From: an uncultured Duncaniella sp.
GTDB lineage: Bacteria; Bacteroidota; Bacteroidia; Bacteroidales; Muribaculaceae
Direction: 5' to 3'
Assembly (NCBI RefSeq): GCF_910578445.1
Contig: NZ_CAJTQC010000003.1
Coordinates: 1-64,000, forward strand
Length of the DNA stretch: 64,000 nt
Below, piece by piece: positions 1 through 7,636 of the stretch (position 1 is the first letter of the stretch; each line of letters begins with the position of its first letter). The translations under genes were made by a program, and so were the position numbers. The notes under the pieces are model-generated. The model saw nothing but the letters and a program-made list of their open reading frames with translations, ran no database searches and was not told where the DNA came from.

Positions 1-2
1 CG

Positions 3-50
3 GAGGATTTGAAGAATGTATTCAGCCATTTTCTTGATATTATCGGTTAA
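3..50 (+). CDS. C-terminal fragment of an unidentified gene (cut by window start)
   Basis: Frame 3 is open from the window edge to a TAA at 48-50 and encodes about 15 residues ending in FLDIIG. The other two plus frames stop early or look non-coding. The residue mix is protein-like, but it is too short to identify. It could equally be chance. Confidence 0.25.
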   Translation, partial: EDLKNVFSHFLDIIG

Positions 51-131
51 GAATTACACTGCAAAATTACATCATAAGTTAAGCGATTCCAAATTTCTTC
101 AGCCAACTAAAGTTAATTTATGCTGAGACAA

Positions 132-162
132 TTGATATTTCGCGTTAATTTAGCTACCTTTG
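132..162 (+). promoter_or_regulatory. Bacteroidota promoter for the XRE regulator
   Basis: A TTG at 132-134 is followed after 20 bases by TACCTTTG at 155-162, a full match to the TAnnTTTG -7 consensus. The first ATG of the regulator is only 13 bases downstream, so the transcript should have a very short 5' leader. Confidence 0.65.
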
Positions 163-175
163 CGGTAAAGAACCG

Positions 176-490
176 ATGAATATGGAAAAAACACTATCAA
201 CCCACGTCAAAGAACTCTGCGCCGAGCGAAGCATCTCCCTCAAAGGGCTGGCTGAAAAGATGGGGATAAAACCCGAATCCCTAAGCCGTACGCTCAATGG
301 AAACCCTCAACTCTCCACACTGGAGAATATTGCCAAAGCCCTTGGAGTAGGAGTTGCCGAGTTATTAACTGGTGGGCGGTCTTGTGAACCGTTGACCTCT
401 GATTTTACAGCCTTGGTAGTCAATGGTAAAAAAACTTATCTTTTTCATTCTAAGTCAGATTTGAAGGACTGGATACACTCAATAGATTAA
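176..490 (+). CDS. XRE-family helix-turn-helix transcriptional regulator
   Basis: This 104-residue protein has a Cro/C1-type helix-turn-helix at about residues 10-62, with the pattern of a helix, LAEKMGI, a recognition helix containing SLSRTLNG, then LENIAKALGVGVAELL. That is the standard XRE DNA-binding fold. The last 40 residues (AL-VNGKKTYLFHSKSDLKDWI) form a small tail of a kind seen in solo XRE regulators of Bacteroidota. ATG codons at 176 and 182 are both possible starts. The stop codon overlaps the stop of the convergent minus-strand gene. The neighbours are unknown accessory genes, so it may control them or itself. A palindrome at 1012-1028 in front of the neighbouring gene is a candidate binding site. 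The regulator assignment is firm; the target is inference. Confidence 0.85.
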   Translation: MNMEKTLSTHVKELCAERSISLKGLAEKMGIKPESLSRTLNGNPQLSTLENIAKALGVGVAELLTGGRSCEPLTSDFTALVVNGKKTYLFHSKSDLKDWIHSID

Positions 491-1026
491 TTTATGAGAG
501 AATTGATAAAATCGAGTGCCTCTGGAGTAAAATATTCCAACTCTATAGCAGGGGCGAACTCTAACTGAAATTGTTGCAGCATTGGCTGGGACTTAGGTAC
601 CAGTTGAAACCCTCCATCCACTTTTATCCAGTGGAAGCCAAAGTCATCTGTCCCGCTATAAGCGAGTGGGTGAAGGTTTTCTTTTTCCCACTCAAGAAGG
701 CAGCCACAAAGAACTTCATAAATTGGGAGTGAGCATTTCAATTCCTCAATTAACAGACAGATATCATTATCTGATATTTCAGAGAGGTTGGGTGACACCG
801 TATTTTCGAGTAAGGCTACCCTCGCCTTTACAGACATAGAGGGGAAGCGGTGTAGCATTTCCAAGGTACGAAGAATTTGTTGCATCTCCTCAATATAGGA
901 ATTGAGAACATAGGCGAGTTTTACATTGATTACTTCATCAGTGAAGAACTCTGAGATGGGATAGACTGTGTTTTTGTTTGAGATACTCATTTTGTTTACG
1001 TCACTACCAAAACATGAACTGTTCAT
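487..1026 (-). CDS. Hypothetical protein of the accessory region
   Basis: I do not recognise this protein of about 179 residues. It is soluble-looking, with no signal peptide or membrane segment, and carries a helical acidic stretch in the middle (residues roughly 45-135). The open frame extends upstream to a TTG at 1074. A -7-like CAATTTTG on the minus strand at 1043-1050 would put the transcript start near 1036, so I favour the ATG at 1026; an ATG at 990 is a further option. A perfect palindrome overlaps the start codon. The gene is convergent with the XRE regulator, with overlapping stops, and lies 124 bases downstream of the next minus-strand gene. No function is proposed. Confidence 0.6.
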   Translation of the reverse strand: MNSSCFGSDVNKMSISNKNTVYPISEFFTDEVINVKLAYVLNSYIEEMQQILRTLEMLHRFPSMSVKARVALLENTVSPNLSEISDNDICLLIEELKCSLPIYEVLCGCLLEWEKENLHPLAYSGTDDFGFHWIKVDGGFQLVPKSQPMLQQFQLEFAPAIELEYFTPEALDFINSLIN

Positions 1027-1028
1027 GT
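1012..1028. promoter_or_regulatory. Perfect palindrome, candidate operator
   Basis: ACATGAACTGTTCATGT has two perfect 8-base arms around a central T. It lies just downstream of a -7-like box (CAATTTTG, minus strand, 1043-1050) and overlaps the likely start codon of the minus-strand gene, where a repressor such as the adjacent XRE protein could block transcription. Binding is inference. Confidence 0.4.
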
Positions 1029-1150
1029 CATCGTTGACGATGCAAAATTGGCAATAATCTGATTGACAACCCAATAGAATTATCGAGCGGGGACGGAATC
1101 ATCCCAGCCTCAGGAAAATAAAAATGAAAGTGGTAACTGCGAGGTAACTG

Positions 1151-2071
1151 CTATTTGAGATATTGAGCCTTAAAAGTAGCCCATTTGGAGTTAATCTGAG
1201 AATAGATTCGACCTTTTCGGAATATCATCGGGTCTTCGTGTGTGATATATTCACCTTTCTTGTCTTTTTTAGGTTCGCTCAGTTGAACTTCCTTTGTATA
1301 ATTGGAGAAGGGCAGTTTAAGGTATGATGAAAGTGTTTCCAGTCCTTTTTTAAGGCTAACGTTGCTCCGCTTTATCAATGGACTCTCAGATAAAAACCGA
1401 TACACTATTATGGTACGTCTGTGTGCATCTTCATCCCGCATGAGATTCCATTCTTCGGAGAGATGTTTAAGGCTGACTTTGAGTAGATGTAGATTATCTC
1501 TACTGTTAGTCTTCAGAAGATTGCCGAGAGCCAAATCCATTTCATTTGAATTGACTATCATCTTCAACTGCATCTCAATATATGTATTCCGATTGAGCGA
1601 TACTCCCCAAACTTTCAAAATACGGTTAACTATCTCGACCTTTGGCTTGGTTGTAATAACGGCTAATATAGCCTTGGCAACCTGCTCCTTGGTGTATAGA
1701 GGTCTAATCTCGTTCAGATATGCCAAAGCCAATTCTCGCTCCTCGGCGTTCCGATGGGCTGGATATGTAATCTCACCAGTCTTCAAGAGACTGATGACAT
1801 TATCCGACAGTATTTCATTCTCATAGAAGCTGTTCTCAGTGTAGTTCACACCCCATTCAGATATTTCATATTCCCATCCCTCATTATTTCTCAACTCTTC
1901 ACATATCTCCGTTTTACGCTTTTCTATGATATCTCGATACGATTTCTCAAACTCCTCATCCGTCATGTAGATATACACAAACTCCACCTTGTAATATACT
2001 GGATGGAGATATTCTAATCTCACCGTATAGCGGAGCTGAGGATAGGGGTATGTATCGAGATTTAGAGGCAT
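1151..2071 (-). CDS. Hypothetical protein, cotranscribed with methyltransferase-like gene
   Basis: This 306-residue protein is not one I can name. It has no signal peptide or membrane segment. The first 60 residues are rich in Tyr and Glu and may form a beta-rich start; the middle and C-terminal parts are helical and basic (KPKVEIVNRILKVWGV and LKHLSEEWNLMRDEDAHRR regions). It starts 12 bases after the stop of the upstream methyltransferase-like gene, so the two are almost certainly one transcript. The ATG at 2071 fits that spacing. The context suggests a partner of the methyltransferase-like protein, but the sequence itself gives no catalytic motif. The base composition is AT-rich compared with the core genes to the right, consistent with acquisition by transfer. 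Confidence 0.7.
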   Translation of the reverse strand: MPLNLDTYPYPQLRYTVRLEYLHPVYYKVEFVYIYMTDEEFEKSYRDIIEKRKTEICEELRNNEGWEYEISEWGVNYTENSFYENEILSDNVISLLKTGEITYPAHRNAEERELALAYLNEIRPLYTKEQVAKAILAVITTKPKVEIVNRILKVWGVSLNRNTYIEMQLKMIVNSNEMDLALGNLLKTNSRDNLHLLKVSLKHLSEEWNLMRDEDAHRRTIIVYRFLSESPLIKRSNVSLKKGLETLSSYLKLPFSNYTKEVQLSEPKKDKKGEYITHEDPMIFRKGRIYSQINSKWATFKAQYLK

Positions 2072-2083
2072 GGTAATGGTCTT

Positions 2084-3001
2084 TTAATGCTTACGGAATA
2101 CAAGGAAATAGGAGTGCATCTTTCGGGCGCAACGCTGCCTATACGATTGTTTGAGTAATTTAGTTGTAGCAATCAAAAGGAACTGGTCAAGTAACTTAAA
2201 GCCGAGTTGTCGAGCTTGTTCAATGACATATAAGGCTACCCACTCTTGCTTTCCCTTATACCAATAATCTTGCGTTTTCATCACTAACACCCCGTTAGAT
2301 TTCAATAGACGATAAGCAAGTGAAATCATCTGCGTGTTAGTGCTATATAACTCTTCATTGCTGCCAAAATATGAGAATCTTTTGAGCATCATGCTCTGAA
2401 TTGTTTTCGATTCTGCATACTCATCGACTATAAATGGCAAGTCAATTATGATACTGTTGAATGAGTTATCTGGAAACAACTCTGCTACCTCCAATGGCTT
2501 TACAGTTTCATCAACTGGATACTTGTCGAATAGATGTGCGGGGCGAGGGATGCCAAACTTATAAAAACCGCCCACGGATGTAGTTAAATCGCAGTCAAAA
2601 GTGGGAGCATTATCACAATAGAGCCTCAAAATCCCCGATAATATAGCCGTTTGGTCTTTATCTACCGTCTTTATAGGAGCTGACAATTTGGAAAGGTTGA
2701 CCTTGGAAACTTTATCTGTGTTAGGCTTTACTGGCGCACTCTCCATTGCCATGTACTTCTTAACCGTATTAAGCGACATACCAAGAGCACTGGCAACCTC
2801 GGAAGGCTTTGCGTCCTTATGGGATTGGATATAGACCTTCACGGCATTATATCGCTTTACTTGCTCATCATAGCGGCGGTCAATACCATGCTCATTGATA
2901 TATTTGCGTATTGCCGCCTCGGTCACACCGCATCGCTTGGCGTTATCCTCAACGCTAAGAGATGGATTGTAGTTTATGCGAGATTTCGTTGGCATTATCA
3001 A
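2084..3001 (-). CDS. DNA methyltransferase-like protein with N-terminal helix-turn-helix region
   Basis: The 305-residue protein has two parts. Residues 10-95 look like two tandem helix-turn-helix units (CGVTEAAIRKYINEHGI and PSEVASALGMSLNTVKKYM). From about residue 120 it resembles phage and mobile-element adenine methyltransferases: an ILRLYC...FDCDLTTSVGGFYK block, an FDKYPVDE block, a motif IV-like segment IIIDLPF with D187-L188-P189-F190, and the HSYFLVFRK ending typical of that family. Known enzymes have (D/N/S)PP(Y/F) at motif IV, so L188 in place of the first Pro is unusual and activity is uncertain. It is first in a unit with the gene at 1151-2071. Its -7 box lies 13 bases from the ATG at 3001; an ATG at 2995 is also possible. 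DNA modification or sequence-specific binding is inferred from family resemblance only. Confidence 0.65.
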   Translation of the reverse strand: MIMPTKSRINYNPSLSVEDNAKRCGVTEAAIRKYINEHGIDRRYDEQVKRYNAVKVYIQSHKDAKPSEVASALGMSLNTVKKYMAMESAPVKPNTDKVSKVNLSKLSAPIKTVDKDQTAILSGILRLYCDNAPTFDCDLTTSVGGFYKFGIPRPAHLFDKYPVDETVKPLEVAELFPDNSFNSIIIDLPFIVDEYAESKTIQSMMLKRFSYFGSNEELYSTNTQMISLAYRLLKSNGVLVMKTQDYWYKGKQEWVALYVIEQARQLGFKLLDQFLLIATTKLLKQSYRQRCARKMHSYFLVFRKH

Positions 3002-3013
3002 TTATTTCTACGG

Positions 3014-3045
3014 CAAAGGTAACAATTTTTGATGAAATATACCAA
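3014..3045 (-). promoter_or_regulatory. Promoter for the methyltransferase-like gene
   Basis: On the minus strand TACCTTTG (3021-3014) is preceded 21 bases upstream by TTG (3045-3043). The box ends 13 bases before the start codon, so the 5' leader should be only a few bases. It is back to back with the plus-strand promoter at 3053-3082. Confidence 0.6.
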
Positions 3046-3052
3046 GTGTTGC

Positions 3053-3082
3053 TTGCCCTCTCAGAAAAATTTAGTAAATTTG
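3053..3082 (+). promoter_or_regulatory. Promoter of the structured leader and five-gene exported-protein operon
   Basis: TTG at 3053-3055 and TAAATTTG at 3075-3082 are separated by 19 bases and match the Bacteroidota consensus. No closer promoter is visible before the gene at 3407, so the predicted transcript carries about 320 bases of leader. Confidence 0.6.
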
Positions 3083-3087
3083 TGGCG

Positions 3088-3343
3088 TTGATGGCTTAAC
3101 AGCCTTTGACAAGACATAATAGGAAAGTGTTTTAGCTTTCTCTGACTAACGAATCACCACCTCGTATAGTAAGAAATCAGAGATGAAGCGAAAGACGCTG
3201 TTCCCTCAGTCGCGCATATACATCATTCACGATATATACGGCAGACTGGGTGAGCTGCCGTAATCGTAACATCTTATTTCTTCCGCTTGTGGTGAGCGCG
3301 TTAGTGAGATAAACGCTAAGGCGGCTCACTCTTTTTATTGTGT
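3088..3343 (+). ncRNA. Structured leader RNA or small RNA upstream of the exported-protein operon
   Basis: About 255 bases after a consensus promoter contain a string of hairpins: GGCT/AGCC near 3092, GAAAG/CTTTC, a 7-bp stem TCTCTGA (3139-3145) with TCAGAGA (3177-3183), AGCG/CGCT near 3187, CGGCAG/CTGCCG near 3239-3260, and a terminator-like stem at 3292-3329 with a T-run. No credible reading frame is present. It may be a free small RNA, or an attenuator controlling the downstream operon. I do not recognise an Rfam family. Confidence 0.4.
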
Positions 3344-3367
3344 CTTCTTAACTAACCAATCACCACC
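3145..3367 (+). repeat. Direct repeat flanking the leader hairpins
   Basis: ACTAACGAATCACCACC at 3145-3161 and ACTAACCAATCACCACC at 3351-3367 match at 16 of 17 bases. One copy begins at the last base of the 5' arm of a stem and fills its loop; the other lies just after the terminator-like hairpin. Confidence 0.6.
3292..3337 (+). terminator. Terminator-like hairpin inside the leader
   Basis: GTGAGC (3292-3297) pairs with GCTCAC (3324-3329), with a nested GCGTT/AACGC stem, and is followed by CTTTTTATT. It could end a small RNA or attenuate read-through into the operon at 3407. Confidence 0.5.
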
Positions 3368-3406
3368 AACCGCCCGATAGAGCTGCCAAGGGTAACAAAG
3401 ATAAGA

Positions 3407-4348
3407 ATGAAGAAGCTAATATTGTTCTTTTTAATTCTTACTGTAAGCATGGCGGCGTATGCACAGAAGAAACCAACGCTCATGTTGTTGCCCAGTGACA
3501 ACTGGTGTACACAGCGTTATTTTACTACTACCTTTGAAAATCAAGGTGAGTTAGTAAGAATACCTAATTACCCTCAAGCATTTCAAGAGGATATTGAGCT
3601 GCAACCAGTAATAAGCAAAATTGGTGAGTTGCTGACGAAACTTGGCTATAGCCTAAAAGATGCTGAACAAGAGCTGAAAAATATAGCAGCTCGTCAACAG
3701 GAAGATAATGTAACTAAAAGCAAATCAAGTGGTGCAGAATTAACCGAATCTCCACTTGATATGTTAAAACGGAGAACAAAAGCAGACATTATCCTTCAGA
3801 TAGGTTGGGTTCTGAATCGAGAAGCAAGTGGAATGTCCGTGACATTTACACTCGAAGCCTTTGACGCATATACAAGCAAGCGAATTGCAACAGCTACGGG
3901 AACTGATACTGGTTCTTTTGAATCCGTACCAATTCACCTTCAACACGCTGTTGAAAAAAACATAAAGCCATTTGACAAACAACTTGACTCTTACTTTGCT
4001 AATATTAAGAAAAATGGTCGAGAAACGATTTTGACTGTAAGAACATGGGATAATTGGGATAATGACCTTGAAACTGAATATAATGGAGATGAACTACTCT
4101 ATCACATCCAAAAATGGCTTTCAGAGAATACTGTCAATAGCTCATTCAATCTATCAGACGCTTCTGAGAATTTTGCGCAGTTTGAGCAAGTGCGAATCCC
4201 TCTTAAGGATAAAAATGGCATGGATATGGATGCGAGAGGCTTTGCAAGAGGATTACAGAAATTCTTATCCAAGGCTCCTTTCAATATACAATCTAAGATA
4301 ATGACACGCGGATTAGGTGAAGCGATATTAGTATTAGGAGAAAAATGA
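3407..4348 (+). CDS. Exported protein resembling DUF6175
   Basis: The 313-residue protein starts with a clear signal peptide (residues 1-19, cleavage after AYA). The mature part begins KKPTLMLLPSDNWC and continues with conserved-looking blocks KRRTKADIILQIGW, SVTFTLEAFDAYTSKRIA and FEQVRIPL. From memory this matches DUF6175, a Bacteroidota family of unknown function. It should be periplasmic or attached to the envelope. It is the first gene of a five-gene operon: the next gene starts inside its stop codon (ATGA overlap), and all five are coupled by overlaps. The blocks TKADIIL and EAFDAYTSKRIATATG recall proteins that report or assemble at the envelope, but no enzymatic motif is visible. The family name is recall and not a database result. 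Confidence 0.7.
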   Translation: MKKLILFFLILTVSMAAYAQKKPTLMLLPSDNWCTQRYFTTTFENQGELVRIPNYPQAFQEDIELQPVISKIGELLTKLGYSLKDAEQELKNIAARQQEDNVTKSKSSGAELTESPLDMLKRRTKADIILQIGWVLNREASGMSVTFTLEAFDAYTSKRIATATGTDTGSFESVPIHLQHAVEKNIKPFDKQLDSYFANIKKNGRETILTVRTWDNWDNDLETEYNGDELLYHIQKWLSENTVNSSFNLSDASENFAQFEQVRIPLKDKNGMDMDARGFARGLQKFLSKAPFNIQSKIMTRGLGEAILVLGEK

Positions 4349-5397
4349 AATTTACCATGGGAAAGATTATCGCCACTATTATGTCGCTCTTGATATGTGG
4401 AATTGCATATTCAATGCAGACAGATGACTTAGACCATATCTGTATCAGTGCCGTTGTACAAAATGACAACACTCTGACTGTAGAGTCTGAAAAGCTACTA
4501 TACAATAAGTTACAAGAAATTATAACAGCTAATGGGTTTGCAGACAATGATTATGTAACCCGCTTTGTTCTGGCAGCTCGTGTTAATATCTTGAATAAAG
4601 ACATTATTGTCGGGCCTCCTCAAAAAGTCTCGCAAGCAATCGAGGTAACTCTGTTCATAGGGGACGTAGAGTGCGACAAAGCGTTTGATTCCTATTCATT
4701 CGAGCTTACTGGTATCGGGACGAATGTCAACAAGTCATTTATTAACGCGATAAAGCAAATTAAACCTCGGTCACAGCAATATGCTGATTTTATGGCAAAA
4801 GGGAAACAGTCTATTCTCAATTATTACACTGTACATAGCTCAGAACTAATTGCATTGGCAAAACAGTTGGCGGCAAGTGAAAATTATAGAGGCGCACTGG
4901 ATATACTAACATCCATACCAAATGTCAATGCCTCCATTTACTCTCAGTGTGGAAAGCTGATTGAGGATTACTACTTCAAAATGATTGAGGCTGATGGGAA
5001 CTACTATTTCAATGCTGCAAAATCAGCATGGGCAGCAAATCCCACAAAAGAAGGAGCTTCAATAGCAACTGAATACCTATCCCAAATCAATTTCAATGCG
5101 TCTGTCCAACCACAAGCCTCTAAATTGGCAGAGTGTATCACGGAGCAAATGAAAAAGATAGATGAAAGAGAATGGGAACAGCATCTCCAAGAATACAAAG
5201 ATGGTATTGAACGAGAAAAAAGACAATGGGAACAAAGGATGCAGCAGGAACGGCAAGCCCATGAACGTGGAATGGCTCGTGACGCACAAAACGCTGCAAC
5301 CCACCGTGTACTCATTCGAGCTTACCGTGATATCGCCGTCGAGAGAGCAAAGAATCAACCTAAAGTCATTAACTTCAACAGAATAAATATATGGTAA
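4345..5397 (+). CDS. Exported protein with C-terminal coiled coil
   Basis: The protein has 350 residues. A signal peptide occupies about residues 1-23 (MGKIIATIMSLLICGIAYSM). Residues 28-145 look like an alpha/beta domain with VVQNDNTLTVESEKLLYNKLQEII and a later FELTGIGTNVNKSFINAIKQI segment; the latter resembles the FlgT/LPP20-type pattern of a G-x-G followed by repeated Ala/Asn helices, also found in the next gene. Residues 165-250 are helical. Residues 255-330 are a highly charged coiled coil rich in Glu, Arg and Gln. It overlaps the upstream gene by 4 bases and the downstream gene by 7. I do not recognise a named family. A periplasmic structural or assembly role is inference from the domain style. 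Confidence 0.7.
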   Translation: MKFTMGKIIATIMSLLICGIAYSMQTDDLDHICISAVVQNDNTLTVESEKLLYNKLQEIITANGFADNDYVTRFVLAARVNILNKDIIVGPPQKVSQAIEVTLFIGDVECDKAFDSYSFELTGIGTNVNKSFINAIKQIKPRSQQYADFMAKGKQSILNYYTVHSSELIALAKQLAASENYRGALDILTSIPNVNASIYSQCGKLIEDYYFKMIEADGNYYFNAAKSAWAANPTKEGASIATEYLSQINFNASVQPQASKLAECITEQMKKIDEREWEQHLQEYKDGIEREKRQWEQRMQQERQAHERGMARDAQNAATHRVLIRAYRDIAVERAKNQPKVINFNRINIW

Positions 5398-6611
5398 GAT
5401 TTATCATCCGTCTTCTTGTCATCTTAGTGGCAGTCGTAGCTGTGCAGCCAATCAACGCTGCACCTAAGAAAAACAAAAAAGAGAAAAAAGAACAGTTCGA
5501 GACCTTGGCTCCCGATGAAATCCAAATGGTAGTCTTCGGAGAAGGTGTAACTACAGATGAAGCCGTGAAGAATGCGCTTCTCAGTGCTATAGAGCAAAAC
5601 TATGGAACATTCGTTTCATCTAATACCTCCTTTATAAATGATGAAATTGTAAAGGATGAAATAGCGACCGTTTCATCTGGCAATATTCGGTCATACAAAA
5701 TTTTGAATGAGAGCGTAAATGATAATACTTGTAGAGTGACACTTGAAGCAATTGTTTCTCTCGGCAAACTCGCCTCATTTGTACAATCTAAAGGGGGGAG
5801 TGCGGAACTTGCTGGCGCTCAATTCGTCATGAATGTGAAAATAGAAAAGGCGAAATTAAAAAATATGATGATGGCTATTGAGCATCTAAAGTTGGAGGTG
5901 GCTGAAATGTTTAAGAATTGCTACGATTATACAATTAAGGTCTCTGAGCCTGCCCCATTTCGATTCAAAAATGCGGGTAGCCGTAGCATGATGCCTGATA
6001 ATATTGTGGAAGGAGCGTCAATCAATGTTAAAGTAACAGCATCTTTTAATAAGAATGCTTATGAAGCAATTGACTATGCGAAAAGGACAATGAAAGCGAT
6101 TCTAAGTGCAGCCAATGCTGATAAAAAAGCTGAATTAGATGAAGAAAACGCATATTTAACCGTCATCGACCCTTCTTTTGTCACTCAAATGTTCAATTTT
6201 TATATCTCTGACGGTATAAACAAATACTATCCATTTGTAGAATTAGTACACCATAATGGGCCAGAACGTAATTATTATTATAGCATTTTAGCGTGGAAAC
6301 AAGGCGATAATATTGAAGAAATAGTTGAAAATATATCAACACTTCAAGAAAGCAACATCAATGGTTTATGCTATCCAATAATCGAATATGAGAAATCTAA
6401 CAGAGTAGAATTCAGATTTGAGAATTATACATTTGTCGACATAATCGGATATTCGATGGAAGAAATTTCTAAAGTTACAAACATATCCGTAGCCCCACTT
6501 AACGGAGAGGAACGCCCACCAATATTTTGGAAGGTCAAGGGCTTCGGCACAAATTTCCATGCTGAGCCTACTGAATATTATGGAGGGATAAAGCATGACA
6601 GTTATGACTAA
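5391..6611 (+). CDS. Exported protein with FlgT-N-like domain
   Basis: The 406-residue protein has a signal peptide (residues 1-24, ending INAA) followed by a lysine-rich linker (PKKNKKEKKE). Residues 45-125 carry VVFGEGVTTDEAVKNALLSAIEQNYGT, then FINDEIVKDEI and SSGNIRSYKILNE. This is the pattern of FlgT N-terminal and related envelope proteins, where a G-x-G turn precedes a helix of alternating Ala. The rest (130-406) is alpha/beta with no motif I can name. FlgT itself is a flagellar part in Proteobacteria; no flagellar gene is present here, so only the fold is compared. It is the third gene of the overlapping operon. It probably acts in the periplasm with its neighbours. Confidence 0.7.
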   Translation: MVRFIIRLLVILVAVVAVQPINAAPKKNKKEKKEQFETLAPDEIQMVVFGEGVTTDEAVKNALLSAIEQNYGTFVSSNTSFINDEIVKDEIATVSSGNIRSYKILNESVNDNTCRVTLEAIVSLGKLASFVQSKGGSAELAGAQFVMNVKIEKAKLKNMMMAIEHLKLEVAEMFKNCYDYTIKVSEPAPFRFKNAGSRSMMPDNIVEGASINVKVTASFNKNAYEAIDYAKRTMKAILSAANADKKAELDEENAYLTVIDPSFVTQMFNFYISDGINKYYPFVELVHHNGPERNYYYSILAWKQGDNIEEIVENISTLQESNINGLCYPIIEYEKSNRVEFRFENYTFVDIIGYSMEEISKVTNISVAPLNGEERPPIFWKVKGFGTNFHAEPTEYYGGIKHDSYD

Positions 6612-7077
6612 TATTAAAGCGTTTATCTTAGTTCTCGTATTGTCTATAACAACCAATACTGTAATTGCACAGTCCTACAATCAAGAACGTACTGCACTGG
6701 AGAACTTTCTCGTGCGGATGTATCGTAATGCTCCGTTTGAAGGCGTGAAGATAGTGTCGGATTATGGTAATACATATCTACTTTCTGTCGTTTCCGTTAA
6801 AAATAGCGGAAATGAAACTGCGATGAATCGTGTTGCCCAAGTAAAAAGCCAACGACAGGTCAGTCAGTATATAAGTGGTAATGTAACAACCGAGAGTCAG
6901 ACCATTATCCGCACCTCAGAGGAAGCTAAAGACAATGTGACAGTTGAGGAAGTTACCGATATAATTAAAGAGCATTCAGTTGGTTTTACCAAGTCAATGG
7001 AGGTATTGACCACATTTGAAACGACAAGCGGAACTAAGTGCTTTATGTTCTACCGCAAACTTGACGAGCTAAAATAA
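6595..7077 (+). CDS. Small exported protein of the envelope operon
   Basis: This 160-residue protein has a signal peptide (residues 1-25, ending VIAQ). The mature part includes ERTALENFLVRMYRNAPFEGVKIVSDYGNTYLLSVVSV, followed by a polar stretch rich in Thr, Glu and Ser. No lipobox is visible, so it should be a free periplasmic protein. I do not recognise the family. It overlaps the previous gene by 17 bases (8 if the ATG at 6604 is used), and its stop shares one base with the next start (TAATG). The overlaps suggest production in fixed proportion with the neighbours. Confidence 0.7.
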   Translation: MTVMTNIKAFILVLVLSITTNTVIAQSYNQERTALENFLVRMYRNAPFEGVKIVSDYGNTYLLSVVSVKNSGNETAMNRVAQVKSQRQVSQYISGNVTTESQTIIRTSEEAKDNVTVEEVTDIIKEHSVGFTKSMEVLTTFETTSGTKCFMFYRKLDELK

Positions 7078-7511
7078 TGGAATCTGTTATTCAAACCTGG
7101 GCAAATGTAGCGATGTCAATATTTGCTCTTATCGCACTCATCGTTGCTTACGTAGAATACAAATCTCATAATAAAACGGATGAGCATAAATTGTTTTCAC
7201 AACTTAACAGACGATATCAGGAGAATAATGACATTCAATATGTCGTGAAATATTTACGCGACAAAGAACCCTCAGGGCAAGAACCATCGCTTTATCAGCT
7301 TGAGCTATTTCTTCGTTTCTTTGAGGAACTTGGTATGTATATGTCCACAAATTCGTTAGATGCGGGGAATGCTGATGTCTTTTTCGGTTTCTATCTAAGA
7401 CAGTTATATCGCACACACCGAGGAAAAGAGCTGTTAGCTCGATTAAATGGAGATGACAGTCAGCTTGAATATTTGAATACTCTAAAACGGAAGATACATA
7501 TTGAACAATAA
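7077..7511 (+). CDS. Single-pass membrane protein, last gene of the envelope operon
   Basis: The 144-residue protein has one N-terminal membrane helix (about residues 8-26, WANVAMSIFALIALIVAYVEY) followed by a cytosolic-looking domain: KLFSQLNRRYQENNDIQYVVKYL and LYQLELFLRFFEELGMYM. The pattern resembles small DUF4760-like membrane proteins that sit in accessory regions, but I cannot assign it with confidence. It starts on the last base of the previous stop codon. A strong terminator follows its own stop immediately, which defines the end of the five-gene operon. It might anchor or sense on the inner-membrane side of the exported system. Confidence 0.65.
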   Translation: MESVIQTWANVAMSIFALIALIVAYVEYKSHNKTDEHKLFSQLNRRYQENNDIQYVVKYLRDKEPSGQEPSLYQLELFLRFFEELGMYMSTNSLDAGNADVFFGFYLRQLYRTHRGKELLARLNGDDSQLEYLNTLKRKIHIEQ

Positions 7512-7512
7512 T

Positions 7513-7541
7513 AAGAGGAGGCTTCGGTCTCCTCTTCTTTA
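7513..7541 (+). terminator. Intrinsic terminator of the five-gene operon
   Basis: AAGAGGAG (7513-7520) pairs with CTCCTCTT (7529-7536) around a GCTTCGGT loop, followed by CTTTATT. It begins 1 base after the last stop codon. Confidence 0.85.
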
Positions 7542-7598
7542 TTACAACACCTATCATTGATTGCTACTATCAACTTATCAATTTTTAACACTCAAAAC

Positions 7599-7630
7599 TT
7601 GACAAGGGGTATGTCGATGTTATAACTTTG
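7599..7630 (+). promoter_or_regulatory. Promoter of the NADAR cassette
   Basis: TTG (7599-7601), 21 bases of spacing, and TAACTTTG (7623-7630) give a consensus Bacteroidota promoter. Transcription should begin near 7636, leaving a leader of about 128 bases before the ATG at 7764. Confidence 0.7.
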
Positions 7631-7636
7631 TAGTCT

